Below, in pieces: positions 45,625 through 53,931 of a stretch of 64,000 bases of DNA. Under the pieces are notes generated by a model. It saw only the letters and a list, made by a program, of their open reading frames with translations. It was not told the DNA's origin and did no database searches. The DNA is taken from positions 1-64,000 of the forward strand of contig DATBTN010000047.1 in NCBI GenBank assembly GCA_036559195.1. The letters run 5' to 3'. Position numbers and translations under genes: made by a program. The stretch is from Candidatus Baltobacteraceae bacterium. GTDB taxonomy: Bacteria; Vulcanimicrobiota; Vulcanimicrobiia; Vulcanimicrobiales; Vulcanimicrobiaceae. Every line of letters begins with the position of its first letter. The first letter of the stretch is position 1.

Positions 45625-46704
45625 CTAGGCGCCCGTTGGGGTGGGTGAGCCAATCCGCGAGTTCGGGGCCGCGACCGTCCCCGGCTCGACCGCGACGTCG
45701 TGCCCGATGACGCTGCCGGCGCCGATCTGGGCGCCTTTGCCCAGCCGCGCGCCGCTGGCGACAATGCTCTCGACGATCGAGACGCCGTCCTCGAGCGTCA
45801 CCCCGTCCCAGAGCACGGAATCGCGAATGACCGCTCCGGCGCCGATCGAACACCCGTCTCCGAGGACGACGTGCGGCCCGACCACGGCGCTCGGATGGAT
45901 CCTAACCCCGGCGCCCACGTGGACCGGCTCGAGCAGATTCTCGTGGCTGACGCCCGCGGCACCGCGCCCGGAGATGCCGGGCTCCATATCGAGGGGCATC
46001 GCGCCCGTGAGAATGTCGTGGTGGGCGGCCAAATAGGCCTCGGGTTTCCCAAGGTCGATCCAATAGTCGTCGGTGGTGAAGGCGAAGAGACCGCGGTCCT
46101 CCGCCAGGATCTTCGGAAAGGTCTCGCGTTCGATCGAGACGTTGCGGCCGGGCGGAATCAGATCGAGGACCTCGCGCTCGAAGAGGTACGTGCCGGCATT
46201 GATCTCGTCGGTCGGCGCGGTGCCCTTCGGCGGCTTCTCGACGAAGGCCGAGATGCGTCCCTCGCCGTCGTGCACGACGCAGCCGAACGCCGAGGGGTCG
46301 TCTACCTTAATGAGATGAAGCGCGCCGAGGCCGCCCTTCGCTGCGTGATACGCCATCATGGCACGCAGGTCGAGACTGGTGAGCACGTCGCCGTTGAGCA
46401 CGAAAAACGGACCGGTGATGTGCTCCTCGACGTTCTTGAGGGCGCCGGCGGTGCCGAGCGGGTCGGTCTCGATCACGTAGGTGATCTTCATATCGAGCTG
46501 GGAGCCGTCGCCGAAATACTCGGTGATCGCCTCGGGCAAGTAACCCGCTGGAAGGATGACGTCGCGAATCCCGACTTCGTGAAGCCGCTCGAGCGTACGT
46601 GCCAGGAACGGCACGTTCATGATCGGCACCATGGGCTTTGGGGTACCGTAGGTCAACGGCCGAAGACGCGTTCCCTCACCGCCGACCAAAACGATAGCCT
46701 GCAC
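45625..46704 (-). CDS. Nucleotidyltransferase with left-handed beta-helix (mannose-1-P guanylyltransferase-like), copy 2
   Basis: 359 aa from GTG 46704, with GGGAGG just upstream. Motifs: AIVLVGGEGTRLRPLTYGTP, FFVLNGDVLTSLDL, FVEKPPKG, EINAGTYLFE and WIDLGKPEAYLAAH, followed by hexapeptide repeats from about 260. Closest in style to GDP-mannose pyrophosphorylase (GMPPB-like). It likely makes the donor for the adjacent GT4 enzyme. A 162-bp gap separates them; I see only a GGCGCC-rich palindrome at the stop codon there. It is divergent from the HNH gene. Confidence 0.85.
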   Translation of the reverse strand: MQAIVLVGGEGTRLRPLTYGTPKPMVPIMNVPFLARTLERLHEVGIRDVILPAGYLPEAITEYFGDGSQLDMKITYVIETDPLGTAGALKNVEEHITGPFFVLNGDVLTSLDLRAMMAYHAAKGGLGALHLIKVDDPSAFGCVVHDGEGRISAFVEKPPKGTAPTDEINAGTYLFEREVLDLIPPGRNVSIERETFPKILAEDRGLFAFTTDDYWIDLGKPEAYLAAHHDILTGAMPLDMEPGISGRGAAGVSHENLLEPVHVGAGVRIHPSAVVGPHVVLGDGCSIGAGAVIRDSVLWDGVTLEDGVSIVESIVASGARLGKGAQIGAGSVIGHDVAVEPGTVAAPNSRIGSPTPTGA

Positions 46705-46843
46705 GAAGACCTCCCGGAACAAATGGCAGAAAGCAAAGAAAGCGGACTGATGCGCCCTGGGGTTTCGATATTCCCCGTAGACGGCGACGACAAACGACCG
46801 AACATGCCAGGGGGGTGGCACCTCGCTATGCGAGTCTGCGAGT

Positions 46844-47170
46844 ATGCGAACGTACGATTGGAGCGAGATCCAACGCTATTATGACGCTGGCCACACCTAC
46901 CGTGAGTGCCGCTCGCGCGTCAGCATCAAGCGGAGGCTGCTACAGGCGGGAATCCTCGAAAATCGATGCTCGGAATGCGGTCTCTCCGATTGGAATGGAA
47001 AGCCGCTCGCGGTTCAAATCGACCACGTAAACGGGATCAAGGACGATTGGCGATTAGATAACTTGCGAATGCTCTGCCCGAACTGCCATAGCCAGACTCC
47101 GACATTTGGGGGGCGCAACGCCGTGCGCCTCCGCAATCGAGCCTTGCATGACCGTGACGCTTTCGTGTAG
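46844..47170 (+). CDS. Small HNH endonuclease-like protein, probably internally shortened
   Basis: 108 aa. The zinc-binding HNH core is complete: CSECGLSDWNGKPL, then IDHVNGIKDDWRLDNLRMLC, then CPNCHSQTPTFGGRN. The N-terminus YDWSEIQRYYDAGHTYREC matches longer family members, but about 40 residues expected between YREC and KRRLLQAGILENRC seem missing. No strong ribosome site is present. It may bind or cut DNA, or be a remnant of a mobile or phage gene next to the tRNA pair. Confidence 0.65.
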   Translation: MRTYDWSEIQRYYDAGHTYRECRSRVSIKRRLLQAGILENRCSECGLSDWNGKPLAVQIDHVNGIKDDWRLDNLRMLCPNCHSQTPTFGGRNAVRLRNRALHDRDAFV

Positions 47171-47196
47171 TATAACCGGCGAGCCACATGACATAT

Positions 47197-47267
47197 TCCC
47201 GGTTCGTCTAATGGTAGGACAGCAGCCTCTGAAGCTGTTTATTGGAGTTCGAGTCTCTGACCGGGAG
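47197..47267 (+). tRNA. tRNA-Gln (anticodon CTG)
   Basis: Acceptor TCCCGGT pairs with ACCGGGA. The anticodon stem GCAGC/GCTGT encloses CTCTGAA, giving anticodon CTG. The T loop is TTCGAGT. CCA is not encoded. The T stem has wobble pairs but folds. Confidence 0.9.
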
Positions 47268-47270
47268 CAT

Positions 47271-47346
47271 GGCCCTATCGTCTAGAGGCCTAGGACGCCG
47301 CCCTCTCACGGCGGTAACACGGGTTCGAATCCCGTTGGGGCTACCA
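47271..47346 (+). tRNA. tRNA-Glu (anticodon CTC)
   Basis: Acceptor GGCCCTA pairs with TGGGGCT. Anticodon stem CCGCC/GGCGG with loop CTCTCAC gives CTC. The T arm GGGTTCGAATCCC is canonical and CCA is encoded. Only three bases separate it from tRNA-Gln, so they form one transcript. Confidence 0.95.
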
Positions 47347-47367
47347 TTTCCGCCCTTCATTGATAAG

Positions 47368-47420
47368 GGCTCCGCGACTCCGCGGCTTCGTGCAACAGCA
47401 ATGCAACGGAGCCGCTTTTG
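47368..47420 (+). terminator. Candidate terminator after the tRNA pair
   Basis: A GGCTCCG/CGGAGCC stem with a long loop is followed by GCTTTTG. Stem and tract are modest. Confidence 0.45.
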
Positions 47421-47552
47421 TATCTCCGAAAGGCGCAAAGCCGGCCCTTCGACCCCTTTTGTTGTAGTGCAGGGGAGCATCCGATCGCCTAGAAAACTGC
47501 GAGTTAAGTCGCATGTTTGTGCAAGCATTAGCTTGTCTAAGGAGGCCTCTTC

Positions 47553-48242
47553 ATGTGGTTCTCAATGCGCGTATTTGCGGTACTCGTTTTAGCGGGTGCC
47601 GTTGTTGCATGCCAAGGCGGCAATACGGCAGCGCCACCCACCGCCGCTCCGACGACCGCGCCCACGACGGGTCCGACAACGTCGCCCACGACGAACCCAA
47701 CAACATCGCCCACGACGAATCCGACAACGTCGCCCACGACGAGCCCAACGACCTCTCCGGGCCTTTACACCTTCGGAGGATCGTCCACGACAACGACGTT
47801 CTCGGTTGGGCAGGCGCCGGCTCTTACGTCGCTGGCGGTGTATCACGGTATCTCCGCGACCATACAGTTCGGTGCGCCGACTTCGGGCAGCGGCCCGGTG
47901 CAGATCAGCGATGCGCTAAACAACGGCGACATCTCGCCGAACACGCTGCCGGCCGACAACGCAACGTCCGGCGCGACTCCGATCTTCTACATCTCAATCT
48001 ACAATGCGAATTCGACGGAAATCGATATCAACTCCACGCCGGCGGTTACCGTAACCGATTCCAACGGATTCGGATCGGCGACCGCGTGCACGTTGGATTC
48101 GTACAATAACGGAGCTTGGAAGAACACCCAAGTCCCCAGCGCCGCGCCGTCGGGAACGAGCGTGACGTTCCCGGCTTCCACTCTGGGCAAACTACAAATA
48201 ACTGCCAACGCGCAGCAGATAGTCGCGCTCTCCTGTAAGTAG
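47553..48242 (+). CDS. Putative lipoprotein with a Pro-Thr-Thr repeat linker
   Basis: 229 aa. AGGAGG lies seven bases before the ATG. The signal ends in a lipobox-like VVAC with Cys20. Residues ~25-70 repeat PTTSPTTNPTT, a flexible wall or surface linker encoded by near-identical DNA repeats. The remaining ~160 residues look like a beta-rich domain with many Asn/Ser/Thr and two late cysteines (ATACTLDS; ALSCK). No family recognised. A strong hairpin follows the stop, so it appears to be monocistronic. Confidence 0.75.
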   Translation: MWFSMRVFAVLVLAGAVVACQGGNTAAPPTAAPTTAPTTGPTTSPTTNPTTSPTTNPTTSPTTSPTTSPGLYTFGGSSTTTTFSVGQAPALTSLAVYHGISATIQFGAPTSGSGPVQISDALNNGDISPNTLPADNATSGATPIFYISIYNANSTEIDINSTPAVTVTDSNGFGSATACTLDSYNNGAWKNTQVPSAAPSGTSVTFPASTLGKLQITANAQQIVALSCK

Positions 48243-48261
48243 GCAACTCTAATTGGGCGCG

Positions 48262-48290
48262 AAAGGCCGTCTCTGAAGGAGGCGGCCTTT
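48262..48290 (+). terminator. Hairpin terminator after the lipoprotein gene
   Basis: Perfect 8-bp stem AAAGGCCG/CGGCCTTT with a 13-base loop, 20 bases after the stop codon. The following sequence is only mildly T-rich. Confidence 0.6.
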
Positions 48291-48369
48291 CCGTTCCGAT
48301 TGCCATCGCGCGCTTCGGAGCCGCCGTCCGATAGGCCCGCCCGCGCTCGGCGTCAAACCGAAGGCCCGG

Positions 48370-48939
48370 ATGTCACCTAGCGACGCGATCAAAACCTTAG
48401 TCGACGGGAATGCCCGCTTCGTAGCCGGCACCCCGCGACCGCGACCGAGCATCGCCCGGATTCGCGAGCTTGCCGGCGGACAAGCGCCGTTTGCGACCGT
48501 CCTCGCGTGCGCAGACTCGCGCGTCCCGGTGGAAATGCTCTTCGACTGCGATCCCGGCGACATTTTCGTGGTGCGCCTGGCCGGAAATTACGTAAGCGAC
48601 GACGCGCTTGCGTCGATCGAATACGCAGTCGCCATGCTCGAGACGCCGCTCGTAATGGTGCTCGGTCACACGTCGTGCGGCGCGGTCCACGCGGCGGTTG
48701 AATTCGTGAAGACCGGCGCGCACCTCCCGGGCCACATGCAAACGCTCGCCAACGCGATCGAACCGGCCGCAAAGAACACCGAGGGTCGTCCCGGTGATTG
48801 GTGGCGCAACGCCGTGGCCGAAAACGTGCGCCTCAATGTAGACGCGTTACGAGCCTCGTCGCCGGTCATGACGAACGCCGCGTGCGAGATCGCCGGCGCC
48901 GTGTACGATCTAGCGACCGGAGAAGTTACGCTGCTGTAA
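48370..48939 (+). CDS. Beta-class carbonic anhydrase
   Basis: 189 aa. Zinc ligands Cys47, His100 and Cys103 occur in LACADSRVP and GHTSCGAV; the catalytic Asp49-Arg51 dyad is intact. It interconverts CO2 and bicarbonate in the cytosol. It begins ATG 48370 after the hairpin, so it has its own promoter, which I cannot place. Convergent with the secreted protein at 48949. Confidence 0.93.
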   Translation: MSPSDAIKTLVDGNARFVAGTPRPRPSIARIRELAGGQAPFATVLACADSRVPVEMLFDCDPGDIFVVRLAGNYVSDDALASIEYAVAMLETPLVMVLGHTSCGAVHAAVEFVKTGAHLPGHMQTLANAIEPAAKNTEGRPGDWWRNAVAENVRLNVDALRASSPVMTNAACEIAGAVYDLATGEVTLL

Positions 48940-48948
48940 GGTCCGGAT

Positions 48949-49479
48949 TCACGGCGACGCTACGCGGTGCTCCACGCCGATTGCCGTCGTAATCCAGTGC
49001 GCGTCGTCGAGCGAAAACTCTTCGCGAAAATCGATCGTGTCGGCGTTTCGAAACACGTTAACGACGCGGGCGTAGACGATTTTTCCTTTTTGACGATCCG
49101 TCCACGGAAACGTCCACGTATTTCCGGCGATTTTCAATTCGCCTGAAGATGCCGTACTGCCGCCCGGCGGAATCGCGCTCGTGTGGTACAGATCGCGCTT
49201 CGCGTCGTACGTGTACACGATCAGCGCGGCGGACGGACCGTTGACGAACTGGTCGCACGCATAGTAGCCCGCGCTTCGCCAACAGTCGTTTCGGACGCTC
49301 GCGGTTTCCACGCGCGCCGTGCTGTAGGCGGTCTTGTAGTGCACGGTTCGCGAGTGCCAGGTTCCGGCATAGGCGGCGATCTTCTCTATCCCCGCTCCGC
49401 TCGGTTGCGCGGCCGCCGTCGATGCGGCCCACGCCAGCGCCGTAAGGACGACGGCGGCGCGCGATGCGTTGCGTTTCAT
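48949..49479 (-). CDS. Secreted protein, DUF1579-like, unknown function
   Basis: 176 aa with a signal peptide (AAVVLTALAWAASTAAA). The mature part starts GIEKIAAYAGTWHSRTVHYK and ends DFREEFSLDDAHWITTAIG, resembling small lipocalin-like DUF1579 proteins. Cysteines in NDCWRS and YYACDQF may bridge. It follows a secreted esterase by 8 bp and is likely cotranscribed with it. Confidence 0.65.
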   Translation of the reverse strand: MKRNASRAAVVLTALAWAASTAAAQPSGAGIEKIAAYAGTWHSRTVHYKTAYSTARVETASVRNDCWRSAGYYACDQFVNGPSAALIVYTYDAKRDLYHTSAIPPGGSTASSGELKIAGNTWTFPWTDRQKGKIVYARVVNVFRNADTIDFREEFSLDDAHWITTAIGVEHRVASP

Positions 49480-49487
49480 ACGTACTC

Positions 49488-50318
49488 CTATCTGTGTGCG
49501 GCGACGAACGTCCGAAATTCCGCCCCCAGCGGATCGTGCGGATCAAGGAAGGCGCGCAGCACGCCCATGTGATCTGCGCCAATTTCGCGAAACGCCTGGG
49601 ACTCGACGCCGGCCGCCCGCAGAGCGCGGACGAAAGAAATCGTGCGGGGACACGATCCGGCGTCGTCGGCCGTTCCGCAGACTGCCTCGACCGGAGGCGA
49701 GGCTGGATCGACGGTGAGTGCCGGCGAAATCCGCGCGCGATCGTCGGCGGTCTCGCCGTAAATGTGGCCGTCGACGCGTTTCCACGAGTCGGGCTCGTCG
49801 GACAAGTCGCGCACGTCGTACGCCCCGGCGAGGGCGAATACGCCGCGAATATCGCGCGGCGAGGCGCCCGCTTCTCGTAGATACTCCAGGTGCGTTCCGA
49901 TCATCGCAACGATCTGCGCTCCGGCCGAGTGCCCCACGAGAAATGTTGACGTCGGATCGATGCCGTAATCGCGAGCGTGTGCGAGCATCCACGCAATAGC
50001 GAGCGCGACATCGCGCGTCGAGCCCTGCGCGTCGGTTTGCGGAAAGAGCCGGTACGATGGAATCGCCACCGCCATCCCCGCCCGCGAGAGCGCTCTCCCA
50101 ACATCCACGTCGTCGCGACGATCGCCATACATGAACGCCCCGCCGTGCGCGAAGACGATCAGCGGCGCTCCGGCACGCTCCGCGGGAAGATACAGATCGA
50201 GACGATGAACGTCGCTACCGTCCGGCGCGTACGCGATGCCGGTGGTCTGCTCGGGCAAACGAGGGCTCGTGCCCGAACAAAGCAGGCAAAGCGCGACGAG
50301 CGCCAGCGATCGAAGCAT
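49488..50318 (-). CDS. Secreted alpha/beta hydrolase (esterase-like)
   Basis: About 276 aa. Signal peptide LRSLALVALCLLCSG, possibly with a lipoprotein-type Cys. Oxyanion motif FAHGGAF and nucleophile Ser in VGHSAGAQ; candidate Asp in CGTADDAG and His in GADHMGVL. Belongs to the hormone-sensitive-lipase/carboxylesterase-like group. ATG 50318 is preferred because the signal peptide begins there. Confidence 0.82.
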   Translation of the reverse strand: MLRSLALVALCLLCSGTSPRLPEQTTGIAYAPDGSDVHRLDLYLPAERAGAPLIVFAHGGAFMYGDRRDDVDVGRALSRAGMAVAIPSYRLFPQTDAQGSTRDVALAIAWMLAHARDYGIDPTSTFLVGHSAGAQIVAMIGTHLEYLREAGASPRDIRGVFALAGAYDVRDLSDEPDSWKRVDGHIYGETADDRARISPALTVDPASPPVEAVCGTADDAGSCPRTISFVRALRAAGVESQAFREIGADHMGVLRAFLDPHDPLGAEFRTFVAAHR

Positions 50319-50374
50319 GGCACCATGCTGGACCAATCGAGCGAGGTTTACTTCAAGGATGGCTCAAGAAACGC

Positions 50375-51772
50375 TCAATCCGCCATCCAAGACGCAAACC
50401 GCGCTCGGCGCTGCAGCGTTGCGAAGCGCGGATCTCGCGCGATCGCTCGGCGCTCCGCCGGACTGACTCGCGTCAACCAAACGAACGTGTCGCGCGCGTC
50501 GTCGAGCGCCAAATAGGCGGCGGCGATCGAAGCCGCATCCCAATCGCCGATCGTGCTGGGGTCGATCGAGGCTTCCAACGTTTGGAGGCGGCCCAACGCC
50601 GCATCGCGATGACCGGTGAGCGCGTCGACCCGGGCGGCCAGCGAGAGCGCTTGTACGCGCGTCGATCGGTTCTGCAGGAGTGCCGCGATGAATGGCCGCG
50701 CGCTGCGGTATTCCTTGCGCGCGATGTAGGCGTTTGCGAGCGTGATGCGGGCCAGCGGCACGAGTTGTCGTTCCGCCAGCATCTGCCTCGAAAACGCGAC
50801 GGCGTCGCCGTAGTCGCGTAAAAGAAAGTCGCTCCAGGCGAGCGACGAGAGGGTGCCCGCCGCGTTCGGAGCGATCGCAACCGCGCGGGCGAACAGTGCG
50901 TGCGCCTTCTCAATGCGGCCTTGATTCAAAAGGATCGTCCCGCTCCAGGCAAGCGCGCCGACATCGTTTGGATTCAGCTGCAAAGCGCGAGCGAACGACG
51001 CGGCAGCGGCCACGTCGTCGCGCTCGATCGTCATCTGCACGGCCCCGAGCGCGGCATCGGCGTCGGCGGAATGCGCATCGTTCGTGACGGCTTGGTTCGC
51101 AGAGACGATCGCGCGGCCTTGGAGGCGGGCCGCCTCCGCCGGCGACGACGCATAATACGCGAGGCTTGCCGAGGTTTGCGCCGCGCCGGCAAAACCGAGA
51201 GCGCTGTGCGGGTAGTCGCGGGCGAGCGCCGCAAAGAGATCGTAACTGCGTCGCAGGTTTTGCGGCGAGCCTCGTTCTTGATACTGCTTGGCCAAAAGAT
51301 ATTGCCCCATCGCTCGCGCATCGAGCGGACGCGGCCCGTTGGCGAAGGCAATCAGTAGAACCGCCGATGCCACGGCGACGAACGCGCCGGCCCAGCGGAG
51401 CGTGCCGCCCGGCCAGCGACGCGGTCCACGGCTCGCCGGCGGATCGCCGAGCGTCAAACAATACCCGCGCTTGCGAACGTTCTCAACGCACGCATCGCTC
51501 GCGTGCTCTTTGAGAAACGCGCGCAGAACGTAAACGGTTTGCGTGAGATTTCCCTCATCGACGTAGCTCTCGGGCCACACGCTCTCCATCAGGTCGCGTT
51601 TGTCTACCACGCTGCCGGCGTTCGCGAGAAGCACGAGCAGCACGTCGACTGCTCTCGGAGCCAAGGGAACGGCAACGCCGGCGCGACGAATGACACGCTC
51701 TTCCGACGAGAGCGTCAGCGAACCGAGGTGGTAACGCTTATCCGGGGCAGCGACGGTGCGATCGGCCTGCAT
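50375..51772 (-). CDS. CadC-like membrane regulator: winged helix, TM segment, TPR region
   Basis: 465 aa. Residues ~15-110 are an OmpR/CadC-type winged helix (LAPRAVDVLLVLLANAGSVV; YVDEGNLTQTVYVLRAFLKE). One transmembrane helix follows (LRWAGAFVAVASAVLLIAFA). The exported C-terminal ~320 residues are TPR-like repeats (ALGFAGAAQTSASLAYYASS; NPNDVGALAWSGTILLNQGR). The layout fits a sensor that relays an extracytoplasmic signal to DNA directly. It follows a small ORF and a TPR gene on the same strand. Targets unknown. Confidence 0.82.
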   Translation of the reverse strand: MQADRTVAAPDKRYHLGSLTLSSEERVIRRAGVAVPLAPRAVDVLLVLLANAGSVVDKRDLMESVWPESYVDEGNLTQTVYVLRAFLKEHASDACVENVRKRGYCLTLGDPPASRGPRRWPGGTLRWAGAFVAVASAVLLIAFANGPRPLDARAMGQYLLAKQYQERGSPQNLRRSYDLFAALARDYPHSALGFAGAAQTSASLAYYASSPAEAARLQGRAIVSANQAVTNDAHSADADAALGAVQMTIERDDVAAAASFARALQLNPNDVGALAWSGTILLNQGRIEKAHALFARAVAIAPNAAGTLSSLAWSDFLLRDYGDAVAFSRQMLAERQLVPLARITLANAYIARKEYRSARPFIAALLQNRSTRVQALSLAARVDALTGHRDAALGRLQTLEASIDPSTIGDWDAASIAAAYLALDDARDTFVWLTRVSPAERRAIARDPRFATLQRRARFASWMAD

Positions 51773-52082
51773 GTTGCCGCGCGATCTCGCGCAAGTCCGT
51801 TCCGCCGCAGAGGGCCGCGGCGTACTCCCAGCTGGTCGTCACTTCGTACCAATGAGCCCAGCACTCGCGGACCTTCGATTCGGTCACGGCAAATCGTATC
51901 GCGAGTGCGGTGCAAAAGGCGCCCTCCGGTTCGCAGGTCGCGGTTGGCCGCTTCCAGAGCCACTGCTTCCAATAGACATTAGCGTGCACTTGCACGTCGG
52001 CGAGGACGGCGACTTCGAGATCGATGTCGTGAATCGCGAGAGCGGGAAGGCGCGATCGTGGTTCCGGCCGTTGCATCAACAT
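51738..52082 (-). CDS. Small hypothetical protein
   Basis: 114 aa from ATG 52082, with GAAGGG eight bases upstream. It is rich in Trp, Cys and aromatic residues (VYWKQWLWKRP; WAHWYEVTTSWEYAAALCGG) and has no recognised domain or signal peptide. Its end overlaps the start of the winged-helix gene by 35 bp, suggesting coupling. It fills what would be a 380-bp gap, but coding is not proven. An opposite-strand frame also spans this region. Confidence 0.45.
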   Translation of the reverse strand: MLMQRPEPRSRLPALAIHDIDLEVAVLADVQVHANVYWKQWLWKRPTATCEPEGAFCTALAIRFAVTESKVRECWAHWYEVTTSWEYAAALCGGTDLREIARQHAGRSHRRCPG

Positions 52083-52153
52083 GGCGAGCCCTTCTTCCGG
52101 GGGCACGTTTCATTTGACGCGCCAAGGAGCTCTCCCCTTGACAGCTTTGGCCC

Positions 52154-53494
52154 TCAGGCGGCGTTAGCGAGCCAGGAGTTCGGCCAAGGGGCCGCTCGAT
52201 GGCGAGCCTCGGCCAAGTCGCTCTCGGAGTGTGTGATTCTTGCGATGGTGCGCGCCGTTTTCGCGGCCCGCCATGCAAACCCGAGCGTCTGCCACAGATC
52301 GCGCGCCTCGTTGAGCATCGTCAGCCCTCGCATCGTTTGCCCGGTCAGCGCGGCGACCGCGCCCAGCGCATCCAGTTCGTGACCGCGGAATCGGCGGTCG
52401 TTCGAGTAGGCGAAACGCGGGTCGAGCGGCTTGCGAATCGCCTTATACTGGTTCACCACGAACGCGGCATGCGCCATGTTGTGGGACGCCATATTCTCTG
52501 CCAGCCAGAGTAAAGCCAAACGTTCTTCGCCGTCCGTCGATGCCCAGTCTACGGTCTGCGACAGGCGGTGTGCCTCGTCCAACCTATCGCGCGCCGCATT
52601 GGCCTCGCCGAGTTCGTGGAAAAGATACGCGCGATCGAGCAGGGCGTCGATTCGCCACGCGTTCGAGGTTGCGAACACATCGGCTTCACGCAGGTCGCGC
52701 ATGCAGTTCGACACGTCGCCGGCGAGGGCCGAATGCCATCCGAGGGCGCGGTGGACGTTGTAGGCCCATCCGTGAGTCTCCGTGCTCCATGGCAAAGATT
52801 CGGCGCGTGAGCGCATGGTCGTTTCGATGTGCGGCACGTACAGTTCGCCCACCACGGACGCGAGGTTGTTCAGCAGCGACGCTTCGGCCCAGACATCGCG
52901 CCGGTCGAGCGTGTCCAATTCATAGAGAGCGGAGGATAGACAGGCGATTTGATCGTGAAATCTGCCGTGGTGCCCTTCGATGAACCCGAGCAGCTCGAAG
53001 AGATATGCGCGCGCTACTCCCAAGGGGCGCGAATGCGGTTCGTCGTGCGATCCGGGGACTTCGCTCAAGGCCTCTTGAGCAATCTTTTGCGCGGTCGGAA
53101 GATCGCGCCGGAGTACGGCAGCGTGGGCTTCATAGTAGCGCAACTCGGAATGAAGCGCGACTGACGGTATGCTGAACGCATAGGCGCGCGCGTCGAGACG
53201 TGCCTCATCGGCACCGTCGCGGTCGTTTTTTCGCTCGAGAATCGTCCCTAGCAGCATGTAACAGTGCGCCAGATCATCGAGGCGATCCGCTCGAGGATGG
53301 GTATGGCGAACGACTTGTTCGGCATCCCGCAAGCGACGCATCCGCATGAGCGTCCGCGCTCGCAGGATCGCAGCCTCGAACGTTCCATGATGGTGCAATG
53401 CAGCAATGCACTCGCTGTTACGTGCGAGTGCAAACGCTTCTAAAGCATCTTCGAATGGCTGCGGCCTCGAGCGTATCGAGACGATCCGTTGCAT
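52154..53494 (-). CDS. TPR-repeat protein, probably regulatory
   Basis: 446 aa, alpha-helical repeats throughout (RARTLMRMRRLRDAEQVVRH; AYLFHELGEANAARDRLDEA). No DNA-binding, kinase or signal sequence seen. GGGAGG lies six bases before the ATG. In this size and pattern it resembles the sensor half of MalT-like or RRNPP-type regulators. It lies between a 31-codon ORF upstream and a CadC-like regulator downstream, all on one strand. The partner or ligand is unknown. Confidence 0.72.
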   Translation of the reverse strand: MQRIVSIRSRPQPFEDALEAFALARNSECIAALHHHGTFEAAILRARTLMRMRRLRDAEQVVRHTHPRADRLDDLAHCYMLLGTILERKNDRDGADEARLDARAYAFSIPSVALHSELRYYEAHAAVLRRDLPTAQKIAQEALSEVPGSHDEPHSRPLGVARAYLFELLGFIEGHHGRFHDQIACLSSALYELDTLDRRDVWAEASLLNNLASVVGELYVPHIETTMRSRAESLPWSTETHGWAYNVHRALGWHSALAGDVSNCMRDLREADVFATSNAWRIDALLDRAYLFHELGEANAARDRLDEAHRLSQTVDWASTDGEERLALLWLAENMASHNMAHAAFVVNQYKAIRKPLDPRFAYSNDRRFRGHELDALGAVAALTGQTMRGLTMLNEARDLWQTLGFAWRAAKTARTIARITHSESDLAEARHRAAPWPNSWLANAA

Positions 53495-53606
53495 ACACCC
53501 TCCCGTCCATGGGTAGGCGGGAAGCTCAAAAAGAACTCACCCGTCAACTCAATGAATCGGTCGGCCGCTTCGGAAACTTGAGTTCTGACGCGCTCTTAAG
53601 CGGGTT

Positions 53607-53702
53607 TTACCCGCCGAGTTCGCCACCGCCGGAAAGCGCAACAACGATGCTATGGAGGAAGTGGCCGACGAGAGCCGCGTGGGCGATCAAGGCGTGAATC
53701 AT
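53607..53702 (-). CDS. Candidate 31-residue hydrophobic peptide
   Basis: ATG at 53702 has GGGAGG eight bases upstream, the same style as the TPR gene that follows. The peptide begins MIHALIAHAALVGHF and ends in SGGGELGG, giving a hydrophobic helix with a Gly-rich tail. The TAA lies in the loop of a small GCGGG/CCCGC hairpin. It could be a leader, a toxin-like peptide or a signalling peptide for the TPR protein; no homologue is known to me. Confidence 0.45.
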   Translation of the reverse strand: MIHALIAHAALVGHFLHSIVVALSGGGELGG

Positions 53703-53897
53703 GGGTTTGTCCCTCCCGGTGGGCGGTGCATAGGTCATCCTGACTAGCCGGCACGAGAAAAACCCGCGAGCGGCCTCCTGATTGCCAAGAGTTCGTAAAG
53801 GATTGAGCGGGTGCCTGCGACTTTTAGGACCTCCGACCCACTGATTTTCGACCCAGCCCCGTTGGGGCATAGGCCCCAAGTAGGTAGCAAGGACCAT

Positions 53898-53926
53898 TTG
53901 AAACCACGAATTTCGTGTCATAATGT
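53898..53926 (+). promoter_or_regulatory. Candidate promoter with internal palindromic operator
   Basis: TTGAAA (53898-53903) is followed after 17 bp by TAATGT, or after a shorter spacer by CATAAT (53919-53924). A perfect 13-bp inverted repeat, CACGAATTTCGTG (53905-53917), fills the space between the boxes. No coding sequence starts downstream; a structured RNA ending in a terminator does. The stretch 53703-53897 holds no convincing gene. Confidence 0.45.
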
Positions 53927-53931
53927 CTCAG

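Noticed and set aside
47640-47760. Short tandem repeats as a CRISPR-like array
   Set aside because: They are in-frame codons for a Pro-Thr linker inside a lipoprotein gene, with no spacers and no cas genes.
51756-52382. 208-codon plus-strand frame over the winged-helix/TPR junction
   Set aside because: It overlaps two better-supported minus-strand genes and lacks a recognisable domain.
53607-53921. 104-codon minus-strand frame
   Set aside because: Only the last 31 codons have a good ribosome site; the upstream part crosses the small-RNA promoter and looks non-coding.
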